Assembly (NCBI RefSeq): GCF_016711335.1
Contig: NZ_JADJTF010000001.1
Span: 3,720,001 to 3,784,000, forward strand
From: Thiofilum sp.
GTDB taxonomy: Bacteria; Pseudomonadota; Gammaproteobacteria; Thiotrichales; Thiotrichaceae
Length of the DNA: 64,000 nt
Reading direction: 5' to 3'
Under the pieces are notes generated by a model. That model did no database searches and was not told the DNA's origin. It was given only the letters and a program-made list of their open reading frames with translations. A program made the position numbers and the translations under genes. This document shows positions 25,266-35,433 of the stretch, piece after piece. Numbering within the stretch: the stretch's first letter is position 1; every line of letters starts with the position of its first letter.

Positions 25266-27230
25266 GTGCCTCAAAAATCCTTAATTAAAAATGGGCTAGG
25301 TGCATTAGTATTTATCATTGTTTCTGCTTATCTATTTACATTAGCCCCCACTCTCAGTATCGCTTGGGCAGTAGCCTTTTTAATGCTTACCGTTTATCTC
25401 TTTGCTTTTGAAGTAGTCCCTATTGACGTAGCAGCCATTTTAATTATGGTTTTACTAGGTCTAACTACTCTCTTAGCACCTTTAATGGGCTTAACCCAAG
25501 GTCTAGTACCTACTGATAAACTCTTTACTGGCTTTTCAGGAAATGCGGTCATTTCAATTATAGCGGTGATGATTATTGGTGCTGGCTTAGACAAAACGGG
25601 GCTAATGAATCAAGTTGCCAATTTCATTTTAAAAGTCGGTGGAACGACTGAAAAGCGTATTATTCCTATCATTTCAAGTACAGTGGCTACGATCTCCTCC
25701 TTTATGCAAAACGTGGGAGCAGCCGCTTTATTTCTGCCAGTAGTGAGCCGTATTTCTAATCGCACTAATATTCCCATGTCGCGCTTATTAATGCCTATGG
25801 GGTTTTGCGCTATTTTAGGCGGTACGATGACGATGGTAGGCTCTAGTCCACTGATTTTACTTAATGACCTCATTAATACTTCAAATACTCAGCTATCTCC
25901 AGAGCATCAATTACATACTTGGAAACTCTTTTCGGTTACACCTGTTGGCTTTACACTGGTTATTACCGGTATTTTATATTTTATTCTAGCGGGGCGCTTT
26001 GTATTACCTGCGGTGCAAGATAAAAATGCCGCTAAAGAAAGCACTTTAGAGCGTTTAGATCGTATGTATAAACTCGATATGCATTTATTCGAGGTAGAAG
26101 TCACTCGCGATAGTCCCTTATTAAATCGCAAATTGCTTGAAGTCGAAACCGAATATAACGTGCGTGTTATTGCTATTAAAGATGGCAATCAAATTAAAGC
26201 CGGAGTGGATGCCCTAGATCGAGATATTATCTTTAAAGTCGGTCAAGTACTCGGCATTATTGCCCTACCGGAGCGTAATAATACTTTCGTTGAACGGGCT
26301 GCATTAGTGATTCATCAAGGCACGCCTACCTTTGGTGATTTACTTTCCGACAAACAATCCGGCATGGCTGAAATTGTTATTCCCACTACCTCTAATTTAA
26401 TTAATAAGTCCGCTATTGATGTCTGGATGCGTAAGCGTTATGGGTTATCGTTACTAGGCATTTTACGTAATGGTAAGGTCATTTATGCTGAAGATAAAAA
26501 TCTTCCTGAAATTCGTGCTGTACCGTTTCAAGCCGGTGATATGCTTTTGGTTTATACCACTTGGCAAGCTTTAGAGCGTTTAGAGTCTGACCGTGATTTT
26601 ATTATTGTTACTACTGACTATCCTCGTACAGAAAAACTCCGCCAGCATAAATTAGGCTGGGCTTTAGGCTTTTTTGCACTGGCTTTAAGTTTAGTATTAT
26701 TCACCGATACTAAATTATCGATTGCTTTGCTCACCGGAGCTATTGGCATGATCTTAGCGGGGGTGCTTAAAATCGATGAGGCTTATTCCGCTGTTTCTTG
26801 GAAAACCGTATTTTTACTCGCCAGCCTTATTCCCTTAGGCTATGCGGTTGAGTCGACCGGAACGGCTAAATGGATAGCAGAAGGGGTGCTTGCAGTAGTC
26901 AAAGACTACCCGATCTGGGTAATTGAAGCCTCATTAGCGGTGTTAGCGATGGCGTTTACCTTGGTGATGTCAAATGTGGGAGCCACGGTATTATTAGTGC
27001 CTTTAGCTATTAATATTGCTATTGGTATTGGAGCTAATCCTTCGGTCTTTGCCCTCATTGTTGCCTTAGGTACCTCTAACTCATTCCTTATTCCTACCCA
27101 TCAAGTGAATGCGTTAATTATGGGACCTGCGGGGTATCGAGTACCGGACTTTATTCGCGCAGGAGGTATTATGAGTATTTTATTTATTACCGTCTTAATT
27201 ACTATGATTAATTTACTAGGCTATAACTAA
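25266..27230 (+). CDS. SLC13-family anion/Na+ symporter with RCK_C domains
   Basis: A 654-residue permease: about 11 membrane helices split by a cytoplasmic insert (residues 265-455) with two TrkA-C/RCK_C-like modules (LDMHLFEVEVTRDSPLL; MAEIVIPTTSNLI). SLC13 helix features FMQNVGAAALFLPV and VMSNVGATVLLVPLA are present. Likely substrates are sulfate or dicarboxylates; not decidable here. I prefer the GTG at 25266, because AGGAGG lies 8 bases upstream; a TTG at 25260 is too close to that site. Confidence 0.8.
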   Translation: MPQKSLIKNGLGALVFIIVSAYLFTLAPTLSIAWAVAFLMLTVYLFAFEVVPIDVAAILIMVLLGLTTLLAPLMGLTQGLVPTDKLFTGFSGNAVISIIAVMIIGAGLDKTGLMNQVANFILKVGGTTEKRIIPIISSTVATISSFMQNVGAAALFLPVVSRISNRTNIPMSRLLMPMGFCAILGGTMTMVGSSPLILLNDLINTSNTQLSPEHQLHTWKLFSVTPVGFTLVITGILYFILAGRFVLPAVQDKNAAKESTLERLDRMYKLDMHLFEVEVTRDSPLLNRKLLEVETEYNVRVIAIKDGNQIKAGVDALDRDIIFKVGQVLGIIALPERNNTFVERAALVIHQGTPTFGDLLSDKQSGMAEIVIPTTSNLINKSAIDVWMRKRYGLSLLGILRNGKVIYAEDKNLPEIRAVPFQAGDMLLVYTTWQALERLESDRDFIIVTTDYPRTEKLRQHKLGWALGFFALALSLVLFTDTKLSIALLTGAIGMILAGVLKIDEAYSAVSWKTVFLLASLIPLGYAVESTGTAKWIAEGVLAVVKDYPIWVIEASLAVLAMAFTLVMSNVGATVLLVPLAINIAIGIGANPSVFALIVALGTSNSFLIPTHQVNALIMGPAGYRVPDFIRAGGIMSILFITVLITMINLLGYN

Positions 27231-27256
27231 CTCTAACTAACAATTTACTACCCTTA

Positions 27257-27281
27257 CTAGGGTGATATTAATTCGCCCTAG
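27257..27281 (+). terminator. hairpin after the SLC13 gene
   Basis: CTAGGGTG / CGCCCTAG forms an 8-bp stem with one G-T pair and a 9-base loop, just downstream of the permease gene and upstream of a repeat copy. Confidence 0.45.
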
Positions 27282-27287
27282 GCACTT

Positions 27288-27417
27288 AAGTAGTCATACA
27301 AAAGTTATCGAGCATTCCTTCCGCAGTCGCTGTGAATACATCCTTGTATGCTTCAAGACGGCATTCCTGCCACCAAGACTGCTCCAGAAATACCCGATAA
27401 CTTGCACTCACGTACTT
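27288..27417 (-). repeat. interspersed repeat copy 2 (MITE-like)
   Basis: A 130-bp copy of the family, sense on the minus strand. Both ends are well preserved: TTAAGTAGTCAT on the left and GTACTTAA on the right, with AAGTTATCG and CGATAACTT inside them as inverted arms. The internal hairpin is GGTGGC-N6-GCCGTC; both changes from GGCGGC/GCCGCC keep pairing through G-T. It lies between the 3' ends of the SLC13 and protease genes. Confidence 0.88.
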
Positions 27418-27438
27418 AAATAATGCCCTTAAGCTAAA

Positions 27439-28920
27439 CTAATCAGCCGCCGCATTTTTTAAATCTTTATCCAATTGTTTCAAATCTTCAGAGCGATCTG
27501 CCTTCATATGGTATTTTTTCAGTAGCTTTTCATGCTCTGCTTGAGCAATTGAGCGCTCAATCACTACTTCATAACCACTAGAGCTAGTTAAAGTAATAAA
27601 GGGTTCTTTAATGGAGTTAACTAATTTATAAAACTCATTGAAGTCATTAAAATACTGCCCATTGACTTTATCAACAATCATACTTGCATCATGAAAACCC
27701 ACATTACTGCTAGAGGCTAAGACACGCGAAATGCGTACATATTCAGTTTGCTTAGGTTGCTCTAACTTATCAAACTCTTGGCGAGTTAAGCAGCGATCAA
27801 ATATTTTACGCGGCGTAAACACAAAACCACCATAAACCCAATAACGTGGCTGCTCATCATAACTATAATCAGTATGATCAGAACTCAGCAATGGCATAGC
27901 AATATCCAAAGGCTTGCCATCACGAATAATTTTCAGCTTTAAAGTCTCGCCGACTTGTAACATATCGACTTGATGGAAAAAATTAATAAAGCGGTCAGGC
28001 TCATACATAATACTACCATTACTTTCAATCGCATATTTATCGACATGTGTAATAATATCGCCTACCTTTAAAAATTTTTCCGCATCCGTATCCGCACAAA
28101 CACTGGTAATTAAAATACCCGGATCACCACTTTTTAAATTATATTTCTTACGCATCGAAGGATTTAAGAGTTCTTCGGTCACTAAGGCTAAACGCGGAAA
28201 ACCATCATATTTTCCATCAGCAATATCTTTTAGGAAGTGATTTAAAATACTGGTAGGAATAATATAGCCAATATTTTCCTCGCCATTTCCAGCGACTTGC
28301 ATGACCACCCCAACTACTTTGCCATTCGATAAAGCAGGACCACCACTATTCCCTGCATTAATCGCCGCATCGATTTGAATCGCTTTAAACATTAAGTCAC
28401 TATGCGCATAGGTCTGATATTCAATACGTGACACAATGCCTTTAGTCACGCTTAAACTATCACCTCCGGTGGGAAAACCATAAGCCGTGACCTCTTGATG
28501 CACCTCAGGCAAGCCACCAATGGTTAAAGGCTTTTTATCTTTAAAAAACTCTTTATCTTGAACCGTCAAAATAGCTAAGTCTGCCTCATGCGTGACAAAC
28601 TCTACCTCGGCCTCATAGCGCTCTGGTGTGCCATCGCGTTGCACCTCAATAAAAGTACCATTGGCAATTACATGTGCATTGGTCACAATGCGATTACCCT
28701 CGATAATAAAACCACTTCCAATACGCGACTCCGAGCCTGAATTCCAAGGGGTAAAGGCATTAAACACTTCTGCCGTGGTATAAACCTTCACCACTGAATT
28801 AGCTAATTGCCGGAGTTCCTCGCTAGAACTCGATTTACCGGCTGCCCCAGCGACTATTGGTACTAGCAGCCACAATAATAGCCAAGTACCTAGCCTAGAT
28901 GGGCTAATTAATTTCTTCAT
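27439..28920 (-). CDS. exported Deg/HtrA-type serine protease with PDZ-like domains
   Basis: A 493-residue S1C protease with a signal peptide (residues 1-26). The catalytic triad is His in VTNAHVIAN, Asp in THEADLAIL and Ser in AGNSGGPAL. C-terminal regions at about 255-350 and 390-470 look like PDZ domains, the second divergent, as in plant-type Deg proteases. It would act in periplasmic protein quality control. It sits alone downstream of the Kef operon. Confidence 0.82.
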   Translation of the reverse strand: MKKLISPSRLGTWLLLWLLVPIVAGAAGKSSSSEELRQLANSVVKVYTTAEVFNAFTPWNSGSESRIGSGFIIEGNRIVTNAHVIANGTFIEVQRDGTPERYEAEVEFVTHEADLAILTVQDKEFFKDKKPLTIGGLPEVHQEVTAYGFPTGGDSLSVTKGIVSRIEYQTYAHSDLMFKAIQIDAAINAGNSGGPALSNGKVVGVVMQVAGNGEENIGYIIPTSILNHFLKDIADGKYDGFPRLALVTEELLNPSMRKKYNLKSGDPGILITSVCADTDAEKFLKVGDIITHVDKYAIESNGSIMYEPDRFINFFHQVDMLQVGETLKLKIIRDGKPLDIAMPLLSSDHTDYSYDEQPRYWVYGGFVFTPRKIFDRCLTRQEFDKLEQPKQTEYVRISRVLASSSNVGFHDASMIVDKVNGQYFNDFNEFYKLVNSIKEPFITLTSSSGYEVVIERSIAQAEHEKLLKKYHMKADRSEDLKQLDKDLKNAAAD

Positions 28921-28980
28921 ATTAATCCTTTATTAGTCAGACACTTAAGGAATGCCTAGTCACTGCATAACTAGATGACA

Positions 28981-30864
28981 CTAATGGCTGCGTTGCTCAT
29001 CCTCAATCGGTTGTTCCCAAGTGTGGTCTGTATAGTAATGGCGGTTATAACGATCCGCTTGCAATAATTCGAGTACCTCTTCCTGTACTCGCCGTGCCTC
29101 AGACACAAAGGCTTTACTGCCCCGTTCTGCTTTAATTTTACCCAATGCCTCAATCAGCATTTTATCATGTAGCGCGAACTGTAATGCCTTGCGGTGCGCT
29201 TGGTAAGCTCGCATACCTAATGCTTTTAAAACCTGCTGTCCCAACTGCAAAGAGGAATGGAACATTTCACGCTCTACATGGTTCACGCCTAATGCCTGAA
29301 GCTCTTGATAATTCAGCATATCATAGGCACGCACATAGAGTTTCAAGTTAGGGTAATGATTTTTAGCGATACGAATAATATCTTTAACCTTTTCACGTTC
29401 ATCAATGGCAATGACTAACACTTGTGCCGTAGCCGCGCCTGCCATTTCCAATAAGTCAGCGCGACTCGCATCACCATAAAACACTTTAAAACCAAACGGT
29501 CTTACCCGCTCAATATGGGCAGTATTATTATCTAATACTGTCACTGGAATATGATTGGCTACTAATAAGCGTCCTATAATCTGACCGAAACGCCCAAATC
29601 CGGCAATAATAACGGGAGTATCTTGTTGCGTCGTCAGTTTGGCATCCTCGCCAATTTCCAAATCCTGCGGCAACTTTAAATGGGGTTGTAAGATACGCTC
29701 ATTAATCATAACCAAAATGGGGGTAGTTAACATCGATAAAGCAATCGTGACCGTTAAAATATCTACCCAATGCGAGCCTAACACCTGATTTTGCAAAGCC
29801 AAAGCTAATAACACAAACCCAAACTCGCCCCCTTGAGCTAAGCAAAAAGCAAACCAATAGCGTTCACTATGACTAATACGATAGACCTTAGCCAAAAATA
29901 ATAATAAAAAGAACTTAACTACGACTAAGCCAATAACCAGATAACCAATTAAAATCGGCTCTTTAATCAGTAAATTAAAATCAATATTCGCCCCTACCGA
30001 CATAAAAAATAGACCGAGTAGTAAGGCTTTGAATGGCTCAATCGTTGCTTCTAACTCATGACGATATTCACTGGTTGCTAATACCACACCCGCAATAAAT
30101 GCACCTAAGGCGGGCGAAAGCCCTACCATGCCCATTACTAAAGCAATGCCCACCACTAACATTAAAGCAGCCGCAGTAAAGATTTCCCTTAAGTTACTAT
30201 CCGCAATAAAGCGTAAAATGGGGCGCAACAATAAACGCCCACTGAAAATAATGCTCAAGATCACTGCAATGGTAATACCCGCCTGTTGCCATGCAGGCAA
30301 GTGTGCAATAAGACTGGAACCATGTTCGGCGGCTTTAGACCCTTTACTAGCGGTGGTTGCTAATAAGGGTAATAACGCAATAATGGGAATGACAGCAATG
30401 TCTTGAAAGAGTAATACGGCAAAACTCGCCTGACCGCTCTCACTTTTTAAATGCTGGCGCTCGGCTAATAATTGCAAAGCAATCGCGGTCGAGGATAAGG
30501 ACAAAATCAACCCGATAGCGGTTGAAGCTTGCCAAGTCAAATCCAGCACATAGTAGCCCACTGATGCTAAGGCAGCCGTTGTAACGATGACCTGCAATCC
30601 ACCCAAACCTAAAATCGGGCTACGCATGCGCCACAGCAAAGACGGCTCTAACTCCAAACCAATCAAAAATAGCATCATCACTACGCCAAACTCGGCAAAG
30701 TGCATAATGCTTTCTGGATTTTTTACTAAGCCCAACACAAAGGGACCGATTACTGCCCCAGCGATTAAATAGCCTAATACCGCTCCCAAGCCTAGGCGAC
30801 TGGCTAGCGGTACAGCAATAACGCCTGCTGCGAGAAAGATAAATACTTGCAGCATTAGCTCCAT
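28981..30864 (-). CDS. Kef-type CPA2 K+/H+ antiporter
   Basis: A 627-residue CPA2 antiporter: about 12 membrane helices (LGYLIAGAVIGPFVLG, FGVVMMLFLIGLELEP) and a C-terminal RCK/TrkA-N domain with VIIAGFGRFGQIIGRLL near residue 400. Length and layout match KefB/KefC, glutathione-adduct-gated potassium efflux systems that protect from electrophiles. Its start overlaps the upstream ancillary oxidoreductase gene by 10 bases, the usual Kef arrangement. I do not assign B or C. Confidence 0.88.
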   Translation of the reverse strand: MELMLQVFIFLAAGVIAVPLASRLGLGAVLGYLIAGAVIGPFVLGLVKNPESIMHFAEFGVVMMLFLIGLELEPSLLWRMRSPILGLGGLQVIVTTAALASVGYYVLDLTWQASTAIGLILSLSSTAIALQLLAERQHLKSESGQASFAVLLFQDIAVIPIIALLPLLATTASKGSKAAEHGSSLIAHLPAWQQAGITIAVILSIIFSGRLLLRPILRFIADSNLREIFTAAALMLVVGIALVMGMVGLSPALGAFIAGVVLATSEYRHELEATIEPFKALLLGLFFMSVGANIDFNLLIKEPILIGYLVIGLVVVKFFLLLFLAKVYRISHSERYWFAFCLAQGGEFGFVLLALALQNQVLGSHWVDILTVTIALSMLTTPILVMINERILQPHLKLPQDLEIGEDAKLTTQQDTPVIIAGFGRFGQIIGRLLVANHIPVTVLDNNTAHIERVRPFGFKVFYGDASRADLLEMAGAATAQVLVIAIDEREKVKDIIRIAKNHYPNLKLYVRAYDMLNYQELQALGVNHVEREMFHSSLQLGQQVLKALGMRAYQAHRKALQFALHDKMLIEALGKIKAERGSKAFVSEARRVQEEVLELLQADRYNRHYYTDHTWEQPIEDEQRSH

Positions 30865-31400
30865 GTATCACCTCGCTGCAAAGACAATAGCGAGTTACGA
30901 TAACGTTCGGCTTGTTGAATTAGCTGTTTTTCAGACAAGCTATCCGCCTCATACACCACAAAAGGCTCTAAATAATGCATACCACACAAGGTCGCGGTTT
31001 GCTCAAAAGGTGCTAATAATTGCCGCACCGTAAAGCGATTAAGTCCCGTAGCTTGATACGATTTACTGCTGCCTCCAGCACTCAATGCATTCATCAGATA
31101 CTTACCCTTCAACGCCACCGCTTTAGAGCCATATCCAAAACCGTGCTCTAGCACTAAATCCATCCATTCTTTTAATAGTGCAGGTACGCTATACCAATAA
31201 AACGGATGCTGGAACACAATCACCTCGTGCTCCATTAATAAGCCCTGCTCACGCATCACATCAATCATGAAATTAGGGTAGTGATGATATAAATCATGCA
31301 CTTTCACCCCTTCTAATGATTTAGCTGCATCCGCTAAATAAGACTGTACCCTAGAACGTTCAAACGCGGGGTGCGCTAATAGCACTAGGATACGCTGCAT
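30855..31400 (-). CDS. Kef ancillary NAD(P)H oxidoreductase (KefF/KefG type)
   Basis: A 181-residue flavodoxin-like quinone reductase: VLLAHPAFERSRVQ at the FMN loop, QHPFYWYSVPALLKEWMD, and GKYLMNALSAGG. KefF/KefG proteins bind the cytoplasmic face of the Kef antiporter and are needed for full activity. It overlaps the antiporter gene, fitting that role. Confidence 0.86.
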   Translation of the reverse strand: MQRILVLLAHPAFERSRVQSYLADAAKSLEGVKVHDLYHHYPNFMIDVMREQGLLMEHEVIVFQHPFYWYSVPALLKEWMDLVLEHGFGYGSKAVALKGKYLMNALSAGGSSKSYQATGLNRFTVRQLLAPFEQTATLCGMHYLEPFVVYEADSLSEKQLIQQAERYRNSLLSLQRGDTWS

Positions 31401-31403
31401 AAT

Positions 31404-33866
31404 CTATCCTTTGAGTAGCAACATAGGCGGCACATTTAATAATCCCCTTAAACTCCAAAAGCCCGATAAACCCACTAATAATGCCCCTGCTACCGCTCCC
31501 AATACGGGTGGCCAAGGGTTAAAACTGCCTACTAAATCAAATAACTGCCATGCCACTAAAGCCCCTAATAGACTGGCAATCAAACCCGCTAATACTCCGG
31601 CCAATGCGCCAATAGCAATAAACTCTATACTAATACGCTGCTTTAGCTCGGTATAGGAAGCGCCCATTGATTTTAAAATAGCGATTTCACGCTGGCGCTC
31701 GGAGCGCTGTGATTGTAATGCGGCAATCAGTACCACCACCCCTGCCACTAAGGTGAATAAGAAAATCCCCTGTACCGCAAAGGTGGCACGATTAATCAGG
31801 GCGCGAATTTGCTCCATAATCGCGGAAACATCAATAGCGGTGATACTAGGGTATTGTTGAATCACCTGTTGGAGTAAAGCTTGGCTGGGCTTAGGCACAT
31901 GAATGCTAGTAATAAACGTATGCGGGAGATCATTTAATAACTGAGGGGCTGCGACCACAAAGAAATTGGGTTGCAAACTATCCCACTTCACTTCACGCAC
32001 ACTCGTCACCGGTTGTTCAAAACGTTGTCCCGCAATATCAAAGGTAAGACGATCACCTAGCCCAAAACCTAAGGTTTTACCCACACCTTCCTCAATCGAA
32101 AACCCCTCTTTAGTCTCTGCTTTAAACCAAGTCCCTTCGAGCACCTTATTACTCGCGGGTAATTCACTAAAGGAAGATAAATTAAATTCCCGATTGAGTA
32201 ATTGCTTAGCTTCTGGGTTTTCAAATTGCTCTTGGGTAATTTCCTTACCATTAATTGCCATTAAGCGCCCACGAATCATAGGGTATAACTCGCCCTCTAA
32301 TTGACGCGCTTGTAAGGCTTTGACCACACCTTGTTGATCTTGCGGTTGGATATTAATCAGAAATTGATTCGGTGCATTGACGGGTAAACTTTCTTCCCAA
32401 CGATTCACTAAATCGGTACGAATCGTGGTCAGTAGTAATAAGCTAAAAAATCCCGTGGCAAACACCACCAATAATAAGACTGAACGCCTAGCCCCCCGAA
32501 ACACCGCCAACCAACGCCATGAAAAACGCCCGCTTAAATAATTCACCCACTTCACTAACCCCAACGCAGCCAGCCAAAAAACGCCTAAGCCCGCTACTAA
32601 ACCACCTAAAATCCACAGCGCAAGGAGTGCGTCTTGTGCTTGTAACCAAAATAATCCATATAAGGCAGGAGCTAAAGTCATCAACCACCATTTCAAAGGC
32701 ACACGAATTGTATTAAAGCGCTGCTGCAAAATTTGAATGGGTTCAGTATTCAATAATTGCCAAATATAAGGCAAAGCAAAGCCTAATAATAAAATCACTG
32801 CGGTCAAAAACCCCAGCCACACCGGACGCCAACTCGGTAAAGGCAGAGTTTCATTAATGACTTCTGCTAAACGATCCGCCAGAAAGAATTGCAAGCCATA
32901 CCCTAAGGCAGAACCAATTAAGGCCGCGATTAGCGCGAGAATGAATAAGGAGATAAATTGCTCCTGCATTAAACCACTACGTACCTGCCCCATCGCTTTA
33001 GTCACGGCTACCGCCACCATTTCACGGCGCACTAAACTAGCACTGGTTAAAGCAATTGCAGTCGCGGCTAGTACCACGCTCAAGAGTGAGGACAAACCCA
33101 AAAAGCGCATAGCCCGCTGTAAGGACTCTTGTACACTGGGCAAACCATCATCCAAGGTGCGAATTTTTTCAATCGATTTTAATTGCGGTTTGAGCCACGT
33201 TTGAAACGCTTCAATAGTACGACTATTCCCCGCATAGTAATGGTTATAACGGGCGCGACTGGCTATCGTCACTAATCCGGTCGCAGGCACATCCGCCGCA
33301 TTCATTAGAACGACGGGTGAAATTTGCAAAAAGCTCGTACCCCTGTCTGGCTCTTGAATGATTAACTCGCTGACCGTAAATAGGCTATTACCTAATTCAA
33401 CTTGATCACCGATGTTGAGTTGCAGCATATTCATTAAAGCAGGCTCTACCCAGATCTCACCCGCTTTAGGTAGAGAGGTGGCTACGGTATAGGCTTGTCC
33501 TACAGCCTTAGCCAGACGTACCTCGCCCTTCAAGGGGTAAGCACCACTGACTGCTTTAACCTCGACTAATTGCATAGCATCGGCAGTACTTGCCATACTA
33601 CTAAATTTCAGCATTTGCGCCGTGCGTAAGCCTTGTTGCTCGGCTTGCTTAGTAAAGTCATCACTCAAAGGGCGTGTAGAGGTCAGGACTAAATCGCCGC
33701 CCATTAGCTCCACGGCTTGCGCTCGCATCGCTCCACCCACACGGTCGGTAAAAAAGCCTACTGCGGTAACGACTGCCACTGAGACAATCATCGCAATTAG
33801 TAATAAGCGCATTTCTGGCAAGCGCCAGCGCCGCGTCCAGAGCGTCCAATGATAGGAGAGATTCAT
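31404..33866 (-). CDS. ybbP: YbbP-like ABC transporter permease
   Basis: An 820-residue permease with two FtsX-type membrane regions plus extra central helices, the YbbP layout: an N-terminal helix, large periplasmic domains (MacB-like) and C-terminal segments with LQSQRSERQREIAILKSMGAS. It overlaps the ATPase gene by 4 bases. With YbbA it forms a transporter next to tesA, as in E. coli; a role in removing hydrophobic molecules or lipoproteins is proposed for the family, not proven. Confidence 0.86.
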   Translation of the reverse strand: MNLSYHWTLWTRRWRLPEMRLLLIAMIVSVAVVTAVGFFTDRVGGAMRAQAVELMGGDLVLTSTRPLSDDFTKQAEQQGLRTAQMLKFSSMASTADAMQLVEVKAVSGAYPLKGEVRLAKAVGQAYTVATSLPKAGEIWVEPALMNMLQLNIGDQVELGNSLFTVSELIIQEPDRGTSFLQISPVVLMNAADVPATGLVTIASRARYNHYYAGNSRTIEAFQTWLKPQLKSIEKIRTLDDGLPSVQESLQRAMRFLGLSSLLSVVLAATAIALTSASLVRREMVAVAVTKAMGQVRSGLMQEQFISLFILALIAALIGSALGYGLQFFLADRLAEVINETLPLPSWRPVWLGFLTAVILLLGFALPYIWQLLNTEPIQILQQRFNTIRVPLKWWLMTLAPALYGLFWLQAQDALLALWILGGLVAGLGVFWLAALGLVKWVNYLSGRFSWRWLAVFRGARRSVLLLVVFATGFFSLLLLTTIRTDLVNRWEESLPVNAPNQFLINIQPQDQQGVVKALQARQLEGELYPMIRGRLMAINGKEITQEQFENPEAKQLLNREFNLSSFSELPASNKVLEGTWFKAETKEGFSIEEGVGKTLGFGLGDRLTFDIAGQRFEQPVTSVREVKWDSLQPNFFVVAAPQLLNDLPHTFITSIHVPKPSQALLQQVIQQYPSITAIDVSAIMEQIRALINRATFAVQGIFLFTLVAGVVVLIAALQSQRSERQREIAILKSMGASYTELKQRISIEFIAIGALAGVLAGLIASLLGALVAWQLFDLVGSFNPWPPVLGAVAGALLVGLSGFWSLRGLLNVPPMLLLKG

Positions 33867-34552
33867 AGTGCCCCACCTTGTTTGACTAATACGCCATTAC
33901 TCAAGTGATAATGCGCCTGACAGCGAGCGGCTAATTCTTCATCATGAGTCACCATCACTAAAGCCGTACCTTGATCTTGTACCAGACTAAAGAGCAATTC
34001 CTCGACCTCATGTCCGGTAGCACGGTCTAAATTTCCGGTAGGTTCATCCGCAAATAAGAGTTGTGGCTCAATCACAAAAGCTCTAGCGATGGCTACACGC
34101 TGCTGCTCACCGCCGGAGAGTTGGGTAGGAAAATGATTGAGCCGCTCACCTAAACCCACTCGTTGCAAGGCTTTGGTGGCTCGTTCACGCACACTGGCAT
34201 CATTCGTTTTTAACTCCAGCGGTAACATGACATTTTCTAGTGCAGTTAAATTGTCTAATAAATGAAAGGACTGAAAGACAAAGCCCACTTTGCCGAGGCG
34301 CAGTTGAGCGCGTTGATCCTCGGTTAATGCCCCTACTTCTGTGCCGAATAGTTTAATTGAACCTGAGGTTGGAGTATCTAAAGCAGCCAATAAGCCTAGT
34401 AAAGTACTTTTGCCAGACCCAGAGGTTCCGGTGATCGCAATCGATTCACCACTTGGTACGCTTAAATCAATACCCGTCAAAATAGTGAGCAATTTATCGC
34501 TAGTGGGGATAGATTTGGTTAAAGCATTAGTCTCAAGAATAGTCGTTTTCAT
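33863..34552 (-). CDS. ybbA: YbbA-like ABC transporter ATPase
   Basis: A 229-residue LolD/MacB-type ATPase: Walker A GTSGSGKST, signature LSGGEQQRVAIARA, Walker B LLFADEPTGNLD. Start taken at ATG 34552 (MKTTILE); an ATG one codon earlier is equally possible. The gene is divergent from tesA and its 5' end abuts it with almost no spacer, so the promoters overlap the neighbouring coding starts. Confidence 0.9.
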   Translation of the reverse strand: MKTTILETNALTKSIPTSDKLLTILTGIDLSVPSGESIAITGTSGSGKSTLLGLLAALDTPTSGSIKLFGTEVGALTEDQRAQLRLGKVGFVFQSFHLLDNLTALENVMLPLELKTNDASVRERATKALQRVGLGERLNHFPTQLSGGEQQRVAIARAFVIEPQLLFADEPTGNLDRATGHEVEELLFSLVQDQGTALVMVTHDEELAARCQAHYHLSNGVLVKQGGAL

Positions 34553-34568
34553 CATGAAGAGGTTTTCC

Positions 34569-35228
34569 ATGCCATTACGTGGGTTATTCATTATTATCAT
34601 CACCGTTTTTCTGAGCTGGAGCGGTTCTGTGTTAGCTAACACATCGAGTCAAACACGCACGTTATTAGTGTGGGGTGATAGCTTAAGTGCTGCCTATGGT
34701 ATCAGTACCAACGAGGGCTGGGTGCAATTACTCCAATCTAAACTGGAGAATACTGAGGGCGCTAAGGACATTAAGGTCGTCAATGGTAGTGTGAGCGGCG
34801 AAACGACCAGTGGGGGTTTGACGCGCTTTCCGGCTCATTTAGATACTTATAAGCCTGATTTTGTCATTTTAGAATTAGGCGCTAATGATGGGCTACGCGG
34901 GCTATCGATTAAAGCGATGCGTAGTAATTTAGAGCAAATGATTCAATTGGCACAAAAAAGTGGGGCTAAGGTAGCCTTATTAGGGATGCATATGCCTGCT
35001 AATTTTGGGCGTTTATATCGTGAGCAATACGATAAGACCTTTACTGTATTAGCCGAGCAGTATCAGTTGCCGTTTAATGCATTTTTCTTAGAGGGTGTTG
35101 CGTTACAGGATGAGCTATTGCTGCCTGATGGTTTACATCCGAATGCTAAGGCTCAGCCTAAATTGCTAGAGAATATTTGGCCGGTAGTGGTTGAGTTGTT
35201 GGAATTAGAGGAAGTGGCTGTGCAGTAG
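34569..35228 (+). CDS. tesA: TesA: exported acyl-CoA thioesterase I/lysophospholipase L1
   Basis: A 219-residue SGNH hydrolase with a signal peptide (cleavage after SVLA) and the blocks WGDSLSAAYG (catalytic Ser), the glycine in NGSVSGET, LELGANDGLRG (Asn) and LPDGLHPN (Asp/His). I chose the ATG at 34569, with GAGG 6 bases upstream, giving a proper signal peptide; a start at 34554 is also open. Divergent from ybbA, the conserved tesA/ybbA/ybbP arrangement. Confidence 0.92.
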   Translation: MPLRGLFIIIITVFLSWSGSVLANTSSQTRTLLVWGDSLSAAYGISTNEGWVQLLQSKLENTEGAKDIKVVNGSVSGETTSGGLTRFPAHLDTYKPDFVILELGANDGLRGLSIKAMRSNLEQMIQLAQKSGAKVALLGMHMPANFGRLYREQYDKTFTVLAEQYQLPFNAFFLEGVALQDELLLPDGLHPNAKAQPKLLENIWPVVVELLELEEVAVQ

Positions 35229-35346
35229 AGACCTTATGGGTTCAGTGCAGAGGCTGCTTATGATCAAATTTTGGAATAGGCATTGATACGCCCCCAAAAG
35301 AAGAGCGAGAGAAGCAGCCTAAGCATTAAGCATGGGGCATTCATAA

Positions 35347-35379
35347 TTTCAGCCTTACAAGCCTTACATTAGGCTGAAA
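35347..35379. terminator. inverted repeat at the edge of the accessory island
   Basis: A perfect 9-bp stem (TTTCAGCCT / AGGCTGAAA) with a 15-base loop between the 3' ends of tesA and the DUF6527 gene. Likely shared terminator. Confidence 0.5.
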
Positions 35380-35433
35380 AGATCGAGTTGGAACTACCAC
35401 AATTAATACACCATAGTGTTTTGAGGTAATAAA

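Noticed and set aside
34341..34568. Extension of TesA to an upstream start
   Set aside because: The extra residues are antisense to the conserved ABC ATPase motifs of ybbA, and would hide the signal peptide.
35229..35433. Attachment site or tRNA remnant at the left edge of the accessory island
   Set aside because: No integrase gene and no matching direct repeat was found at the right edge near 40.7-40.9 kb.
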